Counted from the first letter of the stretch, positions 27,386 to 36,643 are shown. The stretch: 64,000 nt of DNA from Microbacterium sp. Au-Mic1 (GCF_021341785.1 NZ_JAJTTF010000001.1:1-64000), one strand, 5' to 3'. A program made the numbers and translations. Notes: generated by a model not told the origin, from the sequence alone.

Positions 27386-28206
27386 CCCCCGCCCCCGCAG
27401 ACCCGTTCGCCGCCCCCGAGGGCGTGCGCCTGCAGAAGGTGCTCGCGAATGCCGGCGTCGCGTCCCGACGCGTGATCGAGCAGTACATCGTCGAGGGGCG
27501 CATCAGGGTGAACGGATCCGTCGTCACCGAGCTCGGGCGACGGATCGACCCGGAGAAGGATCTCGTCGACGTGGACGGCACGGCCGTGCAGCTGGACACC
27601 GGCAAGCGCTACGTCATGCTGAACAAGCCCACCGGCGTGGTCTCCTCGATGAAGGACGAGAAGGGGCGGCCGGACCTGCGCCGCTTCACGAAGGACTACG
27701 AGGAGCGCCTGTACAACGTCGGGCGGCTGGACGCCGAGACCAGCGGGCTGCTCATCCTCACGAACGACGGAGATCTCGCCCACGTGCTCGCGCACCCCTC
27801 GTTCGGGGTGACCAAGGTCTACATCGCCAAGGTCGAGGGCGTGGTGACCGCGCAGACGATCGCGAAGCTCACGCGGGGCATCGAGCTCGAGGACGGACCG
27901 ATCGCCGCGGACAAGGCCCGTCTGCTGGACTCGTCCGCGAGCTCCAGTCTCGTCGAGCTCACCCTGCATTCCGGACGCAACCGGATCGTGCGACGGATGC
28001 TCGCGGCGGTCGGTCATCCGGTCACCGAGCTCGTGCGGCGCCAGTTCGGTCCGCTGCACCTGGGAACCCTCCCGGCGGGGAAGTCGCGCGAACTGACTAA
28101 AATCGAACTCGGCGCGCTTCTGACCCTGTCGCGCCAGGAATCTCCGGAGGACGACGCTTCGAATGCGTCGGCGGACGACCGGGGAGACGCGCAGGAGAAC
28201 GAGTGA
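27382..28206 (+). CDS. Pseudouridine synthase, RsuA/RluB family
   Basis: 274 residues. N-terminal S4 domain (VRLQKVLANAGVASRRVIEQ), then the synthase domain with catalytic Asp in GRLDAETSGLLILTNDG at about residue 118, and the late motif SGRNRIVRRMLAAVGHPV. The RluB subfamily modifies the U2605 region of 23S rRNA. It has a charged C-terminal tail rich in Asp/Glu. It follows scpB, as Rv1711 does. Confidence 0.93.
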   Translation: MTPAPADPFAAPEGVRLQKVLANAGVASRRVIEQYIVEGRIRVNGSVVTELGRRIDPEKDLVDVDGTAVQLDTGKRYVMLNKPTGVVSSMKDEKGRPDLRRFTKDYEERLYNVGRLDAETSGLLILTNDGDLAHVLAHPSFGVTKVYIAKVEGVVTAQTIAKLTRGIELEDGPIAADKARLLDSSASSSLVELTLHSGRNRIVRRMLAAVGHPVTELVRRQFGPLHLGTLPAGKSRELTKIELGALLTLSRQESPEDDASNASADDRGDAQENE

Positions 28207-29324
28207 GCGACACGAGCAGGACGCCGAACGAGCGTGCCGCGCGGCTGTCCGGAACCATCCGGATCGTCGGCGCGGGGCTTCTCGGCGCCAGCATCGGGCA
28301 CGCCCTGACCGCGAAGGGCGTCGATGTCGCCCTCGCCGACACCTCTCCCGCGCAGTTGCGCCTCGCGATCGACTACGGCGCGGGCCGCGCCGCACGGACC
28401 GACGACACCCCGTCGCTCGTGGTCGTGGCCGTGCCGCCGGATGTGACGGCCGACGTCATCGAGGCCGAGCTTTCGCGGTTCCCCGACGCGGTGGTCACCG
28501 ATGTGGCGAGCGTCAAGCTCGAGCCGCTGCGCGTGCTCCGTGACCGCGGCGTCGACCTCACGCGCTACATCGGATCCCATCCGCTCGCGGGTCGCGAGCG
28601 CGGGGGAGCGATCTCGGCGCGGGCCGACATCTTCATCGGCCGACCGTGGGTGGTCTGCCGCGACGAGGAGACCCGGGCGGCGGACCTCGCACTCGTCGAG
28701 GGCCTGGCTCTCGACCTCGAGGCGATGCCGCTCGAGATGACGCCCGAGGAGCACGACCGCGCGGTGGCGCTGACCTCGCACGTGCCGCAGGTCGTGGCGA
28801 GCCTGCTCGCGGCACGCCTCGCCGATGCTGAGGACGGCTCGCTCCGGCTGGCCGGGCAGGGCGTGCGCGACACGACACGCATCGCCGCCTCCGCGCCCGA
28901 GCTGTGGGTGCAGATCCTCGGCGCCAATGCGGCACCGGTCGTCTCGGTGCTCGACGCGCTCGCCGCGGACCTCGCCGAGGTCGCCGACGCGCTGCGCGAC
29001 CCGGACCGCACCGGATCCCGGCGCACGGTCGCCGAAGCGATCCGGCACGGCAACGAGGGCGTGGAGCGCCTGCCCGGCAAGCACGGCCAGAACCGGCGCT
29101 TCGAGTCGTTCGTCGTGATGATCGACGACACCGCGGGCCAGCTCGGACGCCTGTTCGGCGAACTCGGCGAACTCGAGGTCAACGTCGAGGACCTGCGCCT
29201 GGAGCACTCCCCGGGCGCGCAGTTCGGTCTCGCCGAGATCAGCGTCACCCCGGCCGCGCTCCGCGGCGCGGTCGAAGGTCTCGAGGCCAGAGGCTGGCGG
29301 ATTGCGAGCATGCCCGATGACTGA
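28203..29324 (+). CDS. tyrA: Prephenate dehydrogenase with C-terminal ACT domain
   Basis: 373 residues; GTG 28203 overlaps the upstream stop. NAD-binding motif [13 protein letters not shown] near residue 22; catalytic region with [11 protein letters not shown] and [18 protein letters not shown] (His residues of TyrA). Residues about 300-373 form an ACT-like domain ([20 protein letters not shown]) for tyrosine feedback. It makes 4-hydroxyphenylpyruvate for tyrosine synthesis. It is inserted between the pseudouridine synthase and cmk, which are neighbours in M. tuberculosis. Confidence 0.92.
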   Translation: MSDTSRTPNERAARLSGTIRIVGAGLLGASIGHALTAKGVDVALADTSPAQLRLAIDYGAGRAARTDDTPSLVVVAVPPDVTADVIEAELSRFPDAVVTDVASVKLEPLRVLRDRGVDLTRYIGSHPLAGRERGGAISARADIFIGRPWVVCRDEETRAADLALVEGLALDLEAMPLEMTPEEHDRAVALTSHVPQVVASLLAARLADAEDGSLRLAGQGVRDTTRIAASAPELWVQILGANAAPVVSVLDALAADLAEVADALRDPDRTGSRRTVAEAIRHGNEGVERLPGKHGQNRRFESFVVMIDDTAGQLGRLFGELGELEVNVEDLRLEHSPGAQFGLAEISVTPAALRGAVEGLEARGWRIASMPDD

Positions 29325-30045
29325 CCCTTCGACGAGCTCCGGGACCGCGCCGCAGGCGCCGTTCATCGTCGCGATCGACGGCCCTGCCGGATCCGGCAAG
29401 TCCAGCGTGTCCAAGGCCGTCGCGCGACGCCTGGGCTACGGCTTCCTGGACACGGGCGCCGCGTACCGCGCTCTGGCCTGGCACGTGCTGGAGCGGGGCG
29501 ACGACACCGCCGACGAGGCCGCCGTGCTGGCCGCGGCCGCCGACTTCCCGTTCGCGCAGGGGCTCGATCCGGACGACCGCCTCGTGCACGTCGGAGAGGC
29601 CGACGTGACCGACGCGATCCGCGAACCGCGCGTCTCGGGTGCCGTGAGCGGCGTGGCCCGCGTTCCGGCCGTGCGCGTGCAGGTGAACGACGCGTTCCGC
29701 AGGATCGCACGAGAGGCGGAGTACCCGGCCGTGGTGGTGGAAGGGCGCGACATCACGACCGTGGTGGCCCCGGATGCGCCCGTGCGGATCCTGCTCACCG
29801 CGGCGCCCGAGGTGCGTGCCGCGCGCCGGGCCGCGGAGCTGGATGCGGAGGACGCCGGTGCGGTCGCCGCCGCCCTGCACCACCGGGATGCCAAAGACAG
29901 TGCGGTGGTGGACTTCCTCACCGCCGCAGAGGGAGTGGAGGTCGTGGATTCGACCGACCTCGACTTCCAGGAGACCATCGATGCCGTGATCGCGGTGATC
30001 GAGCGACGTGCGCCAGGAGCGCAGCGAGGAGCCGAGAATGGCTGA
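29317..30045 (+). CDS. cmk: Cytidylate kinase
   Basis: 242 residues from ATG 29317, overlapping tyrA by 8 bases. P-loop GPAGSGKSS at residues 22-30, then [13 protein letters not shown], and [20 protein letters not shown] with the CMP-binding Arg/Asp typical of CMP kinases. It phosphorylates CMP and dCMP. Its end overlaps the der start by 8 bases. Confidence 0.95.
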   Translation: MTDPSTSSGTAPQAPFIVAIDGPAGSGKSSVSKAVARRLGYGFLDTGAAYRALAWHVLERGDDTADEAAVLAAAADFPFAQGLDPDDRLVHVGEADVTDAIREPRVSGAVSGVARVPAVRVQVNDAFRRIAREAEYPAVVVEGRDITTVVAPDAPVRILLTAAPEVRAARRAAELDAEDAGAVAAALHHRDAKDSAVVDFLTAAEGVEVVDSTDLDFQETIDAVIAVIERRAPGAQRGAENG

Positions 30046-31558
30046 CGAAGAATACGAGGGCGGCGAAGACCGCCTCGCGGAGAAGCTGGACGCGATGGAC
30101 GAGGAGCTCGTCGAATCGCGCGCCGCGACTCTGCGTGCGGGCCTCGACGACTACGACCTGGATGATGAGGACGCCGAGCTCCTCGCCGGCCTCATTGCCG
30201 GCGAGGACGGGATCGAGTACCTGCCCGCGCTGCCCGTGGTGGCGATCGTCGGGCGCCCGAACGTGGGCAAGTCCGCGCTCGTGAACCGGATCCTGGGTCG
30301 CCGCGAGGCGGTCGTCGAGGACACTCCCGGTGTCACGCGCGACCGCGTCACGTACAAGGCCGAGTGGATGGACCGGCGCTTCACGCTGGTCGACACCGGC
30401 GGCTGGGAGCCCGACGCGAAGGGCATCGACCGTTCGGTCGCCGCGCAGGCCGAGGTCGCGATCGACCTCAGCGACGTGGTGCTGTTCGTCGTCGACGCGA
30501 TGGTCGGGGCCACCTCGACCGATGAGCACGTCGTGAAGCTGCTGCGCAAGAGCGGCAAGCCCGTCTTCCTCGTCGCGAACAAGATCGACGACGCCCGGCT
30601 GGAGCCCGAGGCTGCGGCGCTCTGGAACCTCGGCCTCGGCGAGCCGTATCCGGTGTCCGCGATCCACGGACGCGGCGTCGCCGACCTGCTCGACGCGATC
30701 ATGGAGAAGCTGCCCGAGGTCTCCGCCGTCGCCAAGGGCGAGATCGGCGGACCGCGCCGCGTGGCGATCCTGGGCCGTCCGAACGTGGGCAAGTCCTCGC
30801 TGCTGAACAAGGCGGCGGGCGAGGAGCGGGTCGTCGTCAACGAGCTCGCCGGCACCACCCGCGATCCCGTGGACGAGATCGTGGAGCTGGGCGGCAGGCT
30901 GTGGCGCTTCGTGGACACGGCCGGTATCCGCCGCCGCGTGCACCTGCAGCAGGGTGCGGACTTCTACGCCTCGCTGCGCACGTCGACGGCGCTGGAGAAG
31001 GCCGAAGTCGCCGTCGTCGTGCTGGACGTGAGTCAGTCGATCAGCGTGCAGGATCTGAACATCATCGACATGGTGCTCGAGTCGGGCCGGGCCCTCGTGC
31101 TCGCGTTCAACAAGTGGGACCGCCTGTTCGACGACGACATGGAGAACCAGGACCGTCGCCGGTATCTGGAGCGCGAGATCGAGCAGGACCTGGCGCACGT
31201 CGCCTGGGCGCCGCGCGTGAACATCTCGGCGAGAACCGGCCGGCACCTGGACAAGCTGGTCCCGGCGCTGGAGACGGCGCTGGAGAACTGGGACCGCCGC
31301 ATTCCGACGGGCAAGTTCAACGCGTTCCTCACCGAGCTCGTCGCCGCCCACCCGCACCCGCTGCGGGGCGGCAAGCAGCCCAGGATCCTCTTCGGCACGC
31401 AGGCGACCACGCGTCCGCCGACATTCGTGCTGTTCACGACCGGGTTCCTCGACCCGGGCTACCGCCGGTTCATCCAGCGGCGCCTGCGCGAGCTCTACGA
31501 CTTCGAGGGCACTCCGATCGTGATCAACATGCGGGTGCGCGAGCGCCGGCAGCGCTGA
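30038..31558 (+). CDS. der: Ribosome-assembly GTPase Der (EngA)
   Basis: 506 residues from ATG 30038 with GAGGAG 7 bases upstream. An acidic N-terminal tail of about 60 residues precedes two tandem GTPase domains, each with GRPNVGKS (about residues 72-79 and 246-253), [18 protein letters not shown] switch regions and NKID/NKWD specificity motifs. A KH-like C-terminal domain ends with [14 protein letters not shown]. It acts in 50S subunit maturation. It is the last gene of the conserved block, followed by a strong hairpin. Confidence 0.96.
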   Translation: MADEEYEGGEDRLAEKLDAMDEELVESRAATLRAGLDDYDLDDEDAELLAGLIAGEDGIEYLPALPVVAIVGRPNVGKSALVNRILGRREAVVEDTPGVTRDRVTYKAEWMDRRFTLVDTGGWEPDAKGIDRSVAAQAEVAIDLSDVVLFVVDAMVGATSTDEHVVKLLRKSGKPVFLVANKIDDARLEPEAAALWNLGLGEPYPVSAIHGRGVADLLDAIMEKLPEVSAVAKGEIGGPRRVAILGRPNVGKSSLLNKAAGEERVVVNELAGTTRDPVDEIVELGGRLWRFVDTAGIRRRVHLQQGADFYASLRTSTALEKAEVAVVVLDVSQSISVQDLNIIDMVLESGRALVLAFNKWDRLFDDDMENQDRRRYLEREIEQDLAHVAWAPRVNISARTGRHLDKLVPALETALENWDRRIPTGKFNAFLTELVAAHPHPLRGGKQPRILFGTQATTRPPTFVLFTTGFLDPGYRRFIQRRLRELYDFEGTPIVINMRVRERRQR

Positions 31559-31563
31559 GGGAC

Positions 31564-31591
31564 ACGGCGCCGACTTCCGAGTCGGCGCCGT
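31564..31591. terminator. Strong hairpin between der and the minus-strand acetyltransferase
   Basis: ACGGCGCCGACT (31564-31575) pairs perfectly with AGTCGGCGCCGT (31580-31591) over the loop TCCG, six bases after the der stop. The acetyltransferase on the other strand ends at 31602, so the hairpin can serve both genes. Confidence 0.8.
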
Positions 31592-31601
31592 TCCTGTCCG
31601 G

Positions 31602-32021
31602 TCAGCCCTGGCGCGCGGCGCGCACCATCGCGGTGCGGTCGGGCTCGGTGAATCCGAACTGACGATAGAGGCCGTGCGCGTCGCTCGTGAACAGCGTCCA
31701 GCGCATGTCCGCACCCGGGCCGTCGTCGATCATGAGCTGCATCATGCGCTTGCCGAGGCCGTGGCCGCGGTGCGCGTGGTCGATGTAGACGTCGGCGAGG
31801 TAGGCGAACCCGACGCCGTCCGAGACCGCGCGGGCGAAACCCACCTGCTCGCCGGTGTCGGCGCGATAGACGCCGACGACGCGCCACGCGTTCGCGAGCT
31901 GGGTCTCGACGTCGGCGCGCGTGCGCCAGCGCCCCCAGTAGACCTCGGTCGAGAGCCAGATCCACACGGCTTCGGTCTGGATGCGGGAGGGATCGTCGTC
32001 CAGCTCGTAGGCGTCGTTCAT
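31602..32021 (-). CDS. GNAT-family N-acetyltransferase
   Basis: 139 residues from ATG 32021; ATG 32030 is an alternative. The acetyl-CoA site is seen as YLADVYIDHAHRGHGLGKRM (R/Q-x-x-G-x-G/A). The C-terminal FTSDAHGLYRQFGF is typical of the subgroup. The substrate is unknown. GAGAAT ends 7 bases before the ATG, so a leaderless transcript is possible. Divergent from the NUDIX-NYN gene 83 bases away. Confidence 0.85.
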   Translation of the reverse strand: MNDAYELDDDPSRIQTEAVWIWLSTEVYWGRWRTRADVETQLANAWRVVGVYRADTGEQVGFARAVSDGVGFAYLADVYIDHAHRGHGLGKRMMQLMIDDGPGADMRWTLFTSDAHGLYRQFGFTEPDRTAMVRAARQG

Positions 32022-32104
32022 GCCCACCATTCTCGCAACGGTGCGGGCGTGCAACGATCCGTCGCACGGAGGCATCGATCGGCGGCGTGTGAAAAGGTGG
32101 AGGA

Positions 32105-33064
32105 GTGACGATCGTCCCCCCGGAGCCTGGCGAGCCTCGCCGCCCACATGGCCCGCTGAACAGCGGCGACGCCTGGGTGGCGGCTCCGACGGGGGAGCGG
32201 TACTGGGGCAGGTACGGAGCCGCGGGGCTGCTCGCGTACGACCGCGAGCGCGGCGTGCTGCTGCAGCATCGGGTCGCGTGGTCGCACCACGGCGGAACCT
32301 GGGCGCTGCCCGGGGGCGCCCTGCATGACGGGGAGTCGGCCCGCGAGGGGGCGATCCGTGAGGCGCAGGAGGAGGCCGGCGTTCCGGACGGCGCCGTCCG
32401 CGCGCGCTTCGAGAGCGTACTGGATCTGGGGATCTGGAGCTACACGACCGTGGTGGCGGACGTGGTGGTGCCGTTCGAGCCGGTGATCAGCGATCCCGAG
32501 AGCCTGGCGCTGCAATGGGTGCCCGTCGATGGGGTGGATCGTCGCTCGCTGCATCCGGGCTTCGCCGCCGCGTGGCCGGAACTGCGCGCCCTGCTGGACG
32601 TGCGACCGGTGGTGGTCGTCGATGCCGCGAACGTCGTCGGATCCGTGCCGGACGGCTGGTGGAAGGACCGTGCCTCCGCGACGGCACGTCTCCGCGACCG
32701 GCTGGACGCCTGGGCGCGTCGAGGCGTCTCCGCCGATCGGGTCGCGCTGGACTCGACGCGCTGGCATCCACGGGTGGTGCTCGTCGCCGAAGGTGCGGCG
32801 CGGGACGTCTCGGATCCCGCCGACAACGCCGACGTGGCGTGCGCCGTCGAGGTCGTGCGGGCTCCCGCAGCCGGTGATGACGTGATCGTCGACGTCGCCG
32901 CCGAACACCTGGCTTCGGGCGACCGCGTGTTCGTCGTCACGAGCGATCGCGGCCTGACCGCCCGCATCGAGGCGCTGTCGGGCGAGGGAGATCCGGCCGA
33001 GGTGCGGCCGGTGCGCTGGCTGCTCGATCAGCTGGATGAGGCGACGCAGCCGGCGGGCGCGTAG
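32105..33064 (+). CDS. NUDIX hydrolase fused to a NYN/PIN-like nuclease domain
   Basis: 319 residues. Residues about 35-160 form a NUDIX domain with a perfect box, GALHDGESAREGAIREAQEE followed by AGV (71-93). Residues about 168-310 read as a NYN/PIN-like domain: VVVDAANVVGS (Asp173, Asn176), NADVACAVEV and VVTSDRGLTARI (Asp281), the pattern of YacP-type RNases. GTG 32105 is preceded by AAAAGGTGGAGG, which could act as a ribosome site or, as AAAGGT ending 6 bases upstream, as a -10. The pairing suggests removal of a modified nucleotide or RNA cap plus RNA cleavage (inference). Confidence 0.8.
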   Translation: MTIVPPEPGEPRRPHGPLNSGDAWVAAPTGERYWGRYGAAGLLAYDRERGVLLQHRVAWSHHGGTWALPGGALHDGESAREGAIREAQEEAGVPDGAVRARFESVLDLGIWSYTTVVADVVVPFEPVISDPESLALQWVPVDGVDRRSLHPGFAAAWPELRALLDVRPVVVVDAANVVGSVPDGWWKDRASATARLRDRLDAWARRGVSADRVALDSTRWHPRVVLVAEGAARDVSDPADNADVACAVEVVRAPAAGDDVIVDVAAEHLASGDRVFVVTSDRGLTARIEALSGEGDPAEVRPVRWLLDQLDEATQPAGA

Positions 33065-33105
33065 CCTCGGCAGCCGCCGACGGGGCACACGTCCGCGGGG
33101 TGCGT

Positions 33106-34602
33106 TCAGGCGAACATGACGCGGCGCGGCGCGTGGTCGTCGTACGTGCGGCCGGTCGGACTCGTCCAGCGCAGGGTTCCATCGGGGAGCTGCCGAGCGG
33201 TCCAGCGGTGGCCGTCGTCGATATCGGGATGCTTGAGCGCGTGATGCCCCGGACAGAAGTCGCTCAGATTGGTGATCTCCGTCGGTCCGCCCCGGGCGAA
33301 GTCGTCGTTGTGATCGATCTCGCAGCGGCGGGCGGGAGTCTGGCACCCCGGGAAACGGCACCGCTGATCCCTTGCCCGGAGGAACCGCTTCATCGCCGTC
33401 GACGGCGTGTAGCGGTCGACCTTCGTGACCATGCCGGTGTCATCCAGGAACAGCCGATTCCACCCGCCGGTCCGGCGGGCGAGATCCCGGGCGATGTCGG
33501 GATGCAGCGGACCATGTCCGTCGAGCTCGGCGAGTCGGTCGTCCTCCCCGGCGAGAGTGGTGCCGGCGATCGTGACCTGCACGGTCGCGGTGATCCGATC
33601 CAGGCCCGTGCCGAGCGCCTCGGAGGGCGTCGATGCGAGCAGCAGATCGATGAAGGCATCGGCTTCGATCTCACGACGGGTCCGGCCGTCAGCCGCGACG
33701 AACTCGGGTCGGGCGTCGGGGCCGACCTTGGTGGCTGCGCACGTGTCGGTCTGGGGATCGTGCAGGTCATGGTCCGGGTCGAGGGCGTATGTTCCCGCTG
33801 CGGCGATGCGGTCGTACGTCTCCAGCCGCGGGTCGTCGGGGAGGAGATCCTCGGGGAGCGGGAACTCGTCGGGATCCGCGCCCGCGAAGCGCTCCGAGAT
33901 CGGATCGGAGAAGATCAGATCGAGATCGTTCTCGCGGCGGGTCCGCCCCGCAGCCGCGACGGCCGTCGCGAGACTGCGAAGACGATCCATGATCGCGACG
34001 GCATACAACTCGGGCAGCACCGCTGTCAGCAGAGCCAGACCATCATCGAGGGGCCGGATCGTGATCTGGCGTTCGGACGCAGCCCTGGCGTGGCGCTCCC
34101 TGATGCTCTCCCCGGCGAGGGTCGCGGCGATCTGCCGAGCGTGCGGTCGGGTGCGTGCGGGTGTCTCGTGCTCGGCGATCGTGAGTGCGGCAATCTCGTA
34201 CACCGCGAGCGCATCGGCATCGAGGAGCCCGTTGAGCACCGCCTCGCGGACGGGAGCGGCAGCGGCGACGAGCACACGGACGTGCTGCGCTGTGATCGCG
34301 CCCTGTCGCAGAGCGTGCCGCAGCGCGGGGAAGAACTCGACCAGCGCCGCCGCGTCGTTGAAGCCGAGTTCCGCGGCGGTCTTCGAGATGCGCCCGGCAG
34401 CGGAGTACTCCGCGATCATCGACCGGCGGATCATGTCGCGGTGCTGAGGATCGGCACGAACGTCCGCGTCGAAGAGCTCGGCCCTGGAGGCGAGCAGCTC
34501 GGATGCCTCGCCCTCGAGCCGCGCGATCTCGGCCCGCTTCACGACCCACGCATCCAGGAGCGCGCCGCGTTCTGCGGCGGGCGGGAGCTGGGCTTCGGTC
34601 AT
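33106..34602 (-). CDS. DUF222/13E12-type protein with C-terminal HNH endonuclease domain
   Basis: 498 residues from ATG 34602; ATG 34620 lies inside the LexA box and is unlikely. The long N-terminal helical DUF222 region (AERGALLDAWVVKRAEIARL onward) is followed at about 400-455 by an HNH domain: RDQRCRFPGCQ, CEIDHNDDFARGG, LCPGHH-like FCPGHHALKH. The two Cys pairs likely bind a structural zinc. Such genes are abundant and often multicopy in actinobacteria (13E12 family). A near-consensus LexA site overlaps its promoter, so it is expected to be DNA-damage inducible. The gene is intact. Confidence 0.88.
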   Translation of the reverse strand: MTEAQLPPAAERGALLDAWVVKRAEIARLEGEASELLASRAELFDADVRADPQHRDMIRRSMIAEYSAAGRISKTAAELGFNDAAALVEFFPALRHALRQGAITAQHVRVLVAAAAPVREAVLNGLLDADALAVYEIAALTIAEHETPARTRPHARQIAATLAGESIRERHARAASERQITIRPLDDGLALLTAVLPELYAVAIMDRLRSLATAVAAAGRTRRENDLDLIFSDPISERFAGADPDEFPLPEDLLPDDPRLETYDRIAAAGTYALDPDHDLHDPQTDTCAATKVGPDARPEFVAADGRTRREIEADAFIDLLLASTPSEALGTGLDRITATVQVTIAGTTLAGEDDRLAELDGHGPLHPDIARDLARRTGGWNRLFLDDTGMVTKVDRYTPSTAMKRFLRARDQRCRFPGCQTPARRCEIDHNDDFARGGPTEITNLSDFCPGHHALKHPDIDDGHRWTARQLPDGTLRWTSPTGRTYDDHAPRRVMFA

Positions 34603-34608
34603 GCTCCC

Positions 34609-34628
34609 AGTATAGAACAAATGTTCGA
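34609..34628 (-). promoter_or_regulatory. SOS (LexA) box overlapping a TATACT -10 upstream of the HNH gene
   Basis: On the minus strand TCGAACATTTGTTCTA (34628-34613) matches the actinobacterial LexA pattern TCGAACNNNNGTTCGA at 11 of 12 fixed positions. It touches the -10 TATACT (34614-34609), which ends 6 bases before ATG 34602, so LexA would block RNA polymerase directly and the transcript would be leaderless. Confidence 0.75.
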
Positions 34629-34653
34629 TGAACGGAAGAGGTGCGGGCGGACT

Positions 34654-34674
34654 TTCTCCCTGATCAAGGGAGAA
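34654..34674 (-). terminator. Hairpin after the S4-protein gene
   Basis: TTCTCCCT (34654-34661) and AGGGAGAA (34667-34674) form a perfect 8-base stem with a 5-base loop, 8 bases downstream of the S4-gene stop and before the HNH promoter. It separates the YhhN/S4 operon from the SOS gene. Confidence 0.6.
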
Positions 34675-34681
34675 TTATCCA

Positions 34682-35083
34682 TCACCACTCGGTGCGCTGT
34701 CCGTCGTGCTCGCGTCCGCGCAGGCGGTCGATGTCGCGGCGCTCGCGCTTGGTGGGCCGGCCCGCGCCGCGGTCTCGGAGGCCTGCGGCGGCGACCGGGT
34801 CGCGCGGGGGAGTGCGGTCCTCGGCAGCGACGGCGGCGAGGGGTGCGCCGACCCGTTTGACGAGCGTCTGGCGGACGATCAGGATCCGATCGAACCCGCT
34901 GATGCGGATCCGCAGCTCGTCGCCGATCTTCACGGTCTGCGCGGCCTTGACCCGATCGCCGTTGAGTCGCACATGTCCGGCGCGGCAGGCGGTCGTCGCG
35001 GCGGAGCGCGTCTTGAATAGGCGCACTGCCCAGAGCCAGCTGTCGATGCGAACGGGCCCGCTCGCCCACGGTTCGACGCTCAT
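34682..35083 (-). CDS. S4-domain RNA-binding protein (Hsp15/HslR-like)
   Basis: 133 residues. The S4 domain spans about residues 12-70 (VRIDSWLWAVRLFKTRSAAT, then GHVRLNGDRVKAAQTVKIGD). A basic C-terminal tail follows (GRPTKRERRDIDRLRG). HslR proteins bind 50S subunits carrying stalled nascent chains. The start overlaps the stop of the upstream membrane-protein gene by 4 bases. The length and tail match the family. Confidence 0.88.
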   Translation of the reverse strand: MSVEPWASGPVRIDSWLWAVRLFKTRSAATTACRAGHVRLNGDRVKAAQTVKIGDELRIRISGFDRILIVRQTLVKRVGAPLAAVAAEDRTPPRDPVAAAGLRDRGAGRPTKRERRDIDRLRGREHDGQRTEW

Positions 35084-35799
35084 GCGAGCGACTCCCTGTC
35101 GCGGTCGGCGAGTGCGGCGCGGGTGTGCGCCGGGGCTGGATCCTCGCGACGCAGTGCGAGCAGCGCTCCGGCGACGATCAGGCCCTGTCCGATCGTGTAC
35201 GTGACCATGACCGCGGGGCTGGTCCAGTCGGGCATCGCCTCGGGCTGGAACAGGCGGAACGCGAGGATCGAGTCGCTGGAGAGGAAGAAGACGCCTCCCC
35301 AGGCGATCATCGTCCGGCAGCGGGCGGACGTCGCCGCCGTGCCCGCCAGAACGATGCCGTACGCGCCGACGGCGACGAGCAGGGATCCGGTGTGCGGGCC
35401 GAGGATCGCGATCATGAACAGCCACCAGAGCACGAAGACGACGGTCCACATCGGCAGTCGGCGCACGCGGAGGTGACGCAGGAACAGCAGGATGTAGGCG
35501 ATGTGCGCAAGGCCGAAGAAGCCCAGCATGAGCGGCAGCTCGGGCGCGAACGGGAAGAACAGGCCGGCCTCGTCGCCCAGCCAGGAGAAGGCCAACGCCG
35601 CCGTCAGCAGGACAGCGGCGCCCCGCGGTGCCAGCGTCTTCCACGCCAGCAGGACGGGCAGGGCCAGCAGCGGCATGAGGAGCGCCTTGGTCGGCGTCGT
35701 GAGCGGGCTGTGCGTCGCGTTCGCGATCACGTGGATCGCCGAGACGACGATGTACGGCGCGAACGGCCACAGGGCGCGAAGTCGGGTGCGGCTCTGCAT
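35080..35799 (-). CDS. YhhN-family membrane protein
   Basis: 239 residues with about eight predicted membrane helices (for example FAPYIVVSAIHVIANATHS, FSWLGDEAGLF and the WWLFMIAILG region). The conserved LGD in the third helix region is typical of the YhhN/TMEM86 family, which includes lysoplasmalogenases that cleave the vinyl-ether bond of lysoplasmalogen. Activity here is unproven. It is translated first in an operon with the S4 gene. Confidence 0.82.
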   Translation of the reverse strand: MQSRTRLRALWPFAPYIVVSAIHVIANATHSPLTTPTKALLMPLLALPVLLAWKTLAPRGAAVLLTAALAFSWLGDEAGLFFPFAPELPLMLGFFGLAHIAYILLFLRHLRVRRLPMWTVVFVLWWLFMIAILGPHTGSLLVAVGAYGIVLAGTAATSARCRTMIAWGGVFFLSSDSILAFRLFQPEAMPDWTSPAVMVTYTIGQGLIVAGALLALRREDPAPAHTRAALADRDRESLA

Positions 35800-35805
35800 C
35801 CCTCC

Positions 35806-35811
35806 ATCGTA
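35806..35811 (-). promoter_or_regulatory. -10 hexamer TACGAT of the YhhN/S4 operon
   Basis: TACGAT on the minus strand ends 6 bases before ATG 35799. The intervening GGAGGG is too close to the ATG to be a normal ribosome site, which supports a leaderless start. Confidence 0.5.
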
Positions 35812-35858
35812 GGAGTGCGCTGCCGTGCCGCTCGCCGTGACCGGATCCACCCGTATCG

Positions 35859-36443
35859 CTATGCGGCGACGTTCAGGGCCACCAGCGGACGCCCCGAGCG
35901 CAGCTCGCCGACGACCGAGAATCCTGCGGTGAGGAAGGTCGACAGCGCCCCGTGGAACAGGTCGTTCGACGACGCCTTCACGGCGGAGGTGTCGACCGGG
36001 TAGCCCTCGATGACGCGGGCGCCCGACTCGCGGGCGTAGTCGACCGCCGCTGCCAGGAGTGCCGCGTTCAGCCCCTTGCCGCGCTGGTCGCGGCGCACTG
36101 AGAAGCAGCTCACCGCCCATACGTCGCCGTCGTCGAGCGGCTCCTGCGTCGCGGCGACGATGGTGCGCGTGTACCCGAGCCGGGCCTGCGCCGGTCGAGG
36201 ACCGATGCGGATCCAGCCCGCGGCCTCGCCGTCGACATAGGCCACGATGCCCGGCGGCGGGCCGCTCGTGATCTCATCGCGCAGGATCTCGACCCGCTGC
36301 TCCTTCGTGGTCGCGTTCCAGTCCTTGCTGCGGAGCACCGGCCAGACGCACTGGCATGAGGCCCCGTCGCCGCCTCCGGTGAGCGTCCGCTGCACGTCGT
36401 CCCACTCCGTGGGCGTCGCTGCCTTCGTCGTGATCGTGGTCAT
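35859..36443 (-). CDS. GNAT-family N-acetyltransferase
   Basis: 194 residues from ATG 36443; ATG 36473 upstream has no support. N-terminal region with CQCVWPVLRSKDW, acetyl-CoA loop in SCFSVRRDQRGKGLNAALLA at about residue 115, then ARVIEGYPVD. The Cys-rich CQC..W start is common in an actinobacterial GNAT subgroup of unknown substrate. It lies 59 bases before the YhhN operon start on the same strand. Confidence 0.85.
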   Translation of the reverse strand: MTTITTKAATPTEWDDVQRTLTGGGDGASCQCVWPVLRSKDWNATTKEQRVEILRDEITSGPPPGIVAYVDGEAAGWIRIGPRPAQARLGYTRTIVAATQEPLDDGDVWAVSCFSVRRDQRGKGLNAALLAAAVDYARESGARVIEGYPVDTSAVKASSNDLFHGALSTFLTAGFSVVGELRSGRPLVALNVAA

Positions 36444-36450
36444 GATCCCG

Positions 36451-36456
36451 ACCCTA
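36451..36456 (-). promoter_or_regulatory. -10 hexamer TAGGGT of the acetyltransferase gene
   Basis: TAGGGT on the minus strand ends 7 bases before ATG 36443, predicting a leaderless or nearly leaderless mRNA. Confidence 0.5.
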
Positions 36457-36523
36457 CGCGGCGCCGTCGACATCCGCGCCGCGCCCGGACCGCGCCGGTT
36501 TCGCGGAGCCCTCAGGAGTCGGC

Positions 36524-36529
36524 TACGAT
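36524..36529 (+). promoter_or_regulatory. -10 hexamer TACGAT upstream of tRNA-Pro
   Basis: TACGAT would start transcription near 36536, about 28 bases before the mature tRNA 5' end. The -35 is weak by eye. Confidence 0.4.
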
Positions 36530-36563
36530 AAGGGAGTTGCCCGCGCTCCGGCGCGGTCGTCCA

Positions 36564-36637
<74 letters not shown>

Positions 36638-36643
36638 CCGAGA

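Noticed and set aside
34613..34628. The GAACAAATGTTC palindrome as a site for a local regulator
   Set aside because: It matches the actinobacterial LexA box too well and no regulator gene is adjacent.
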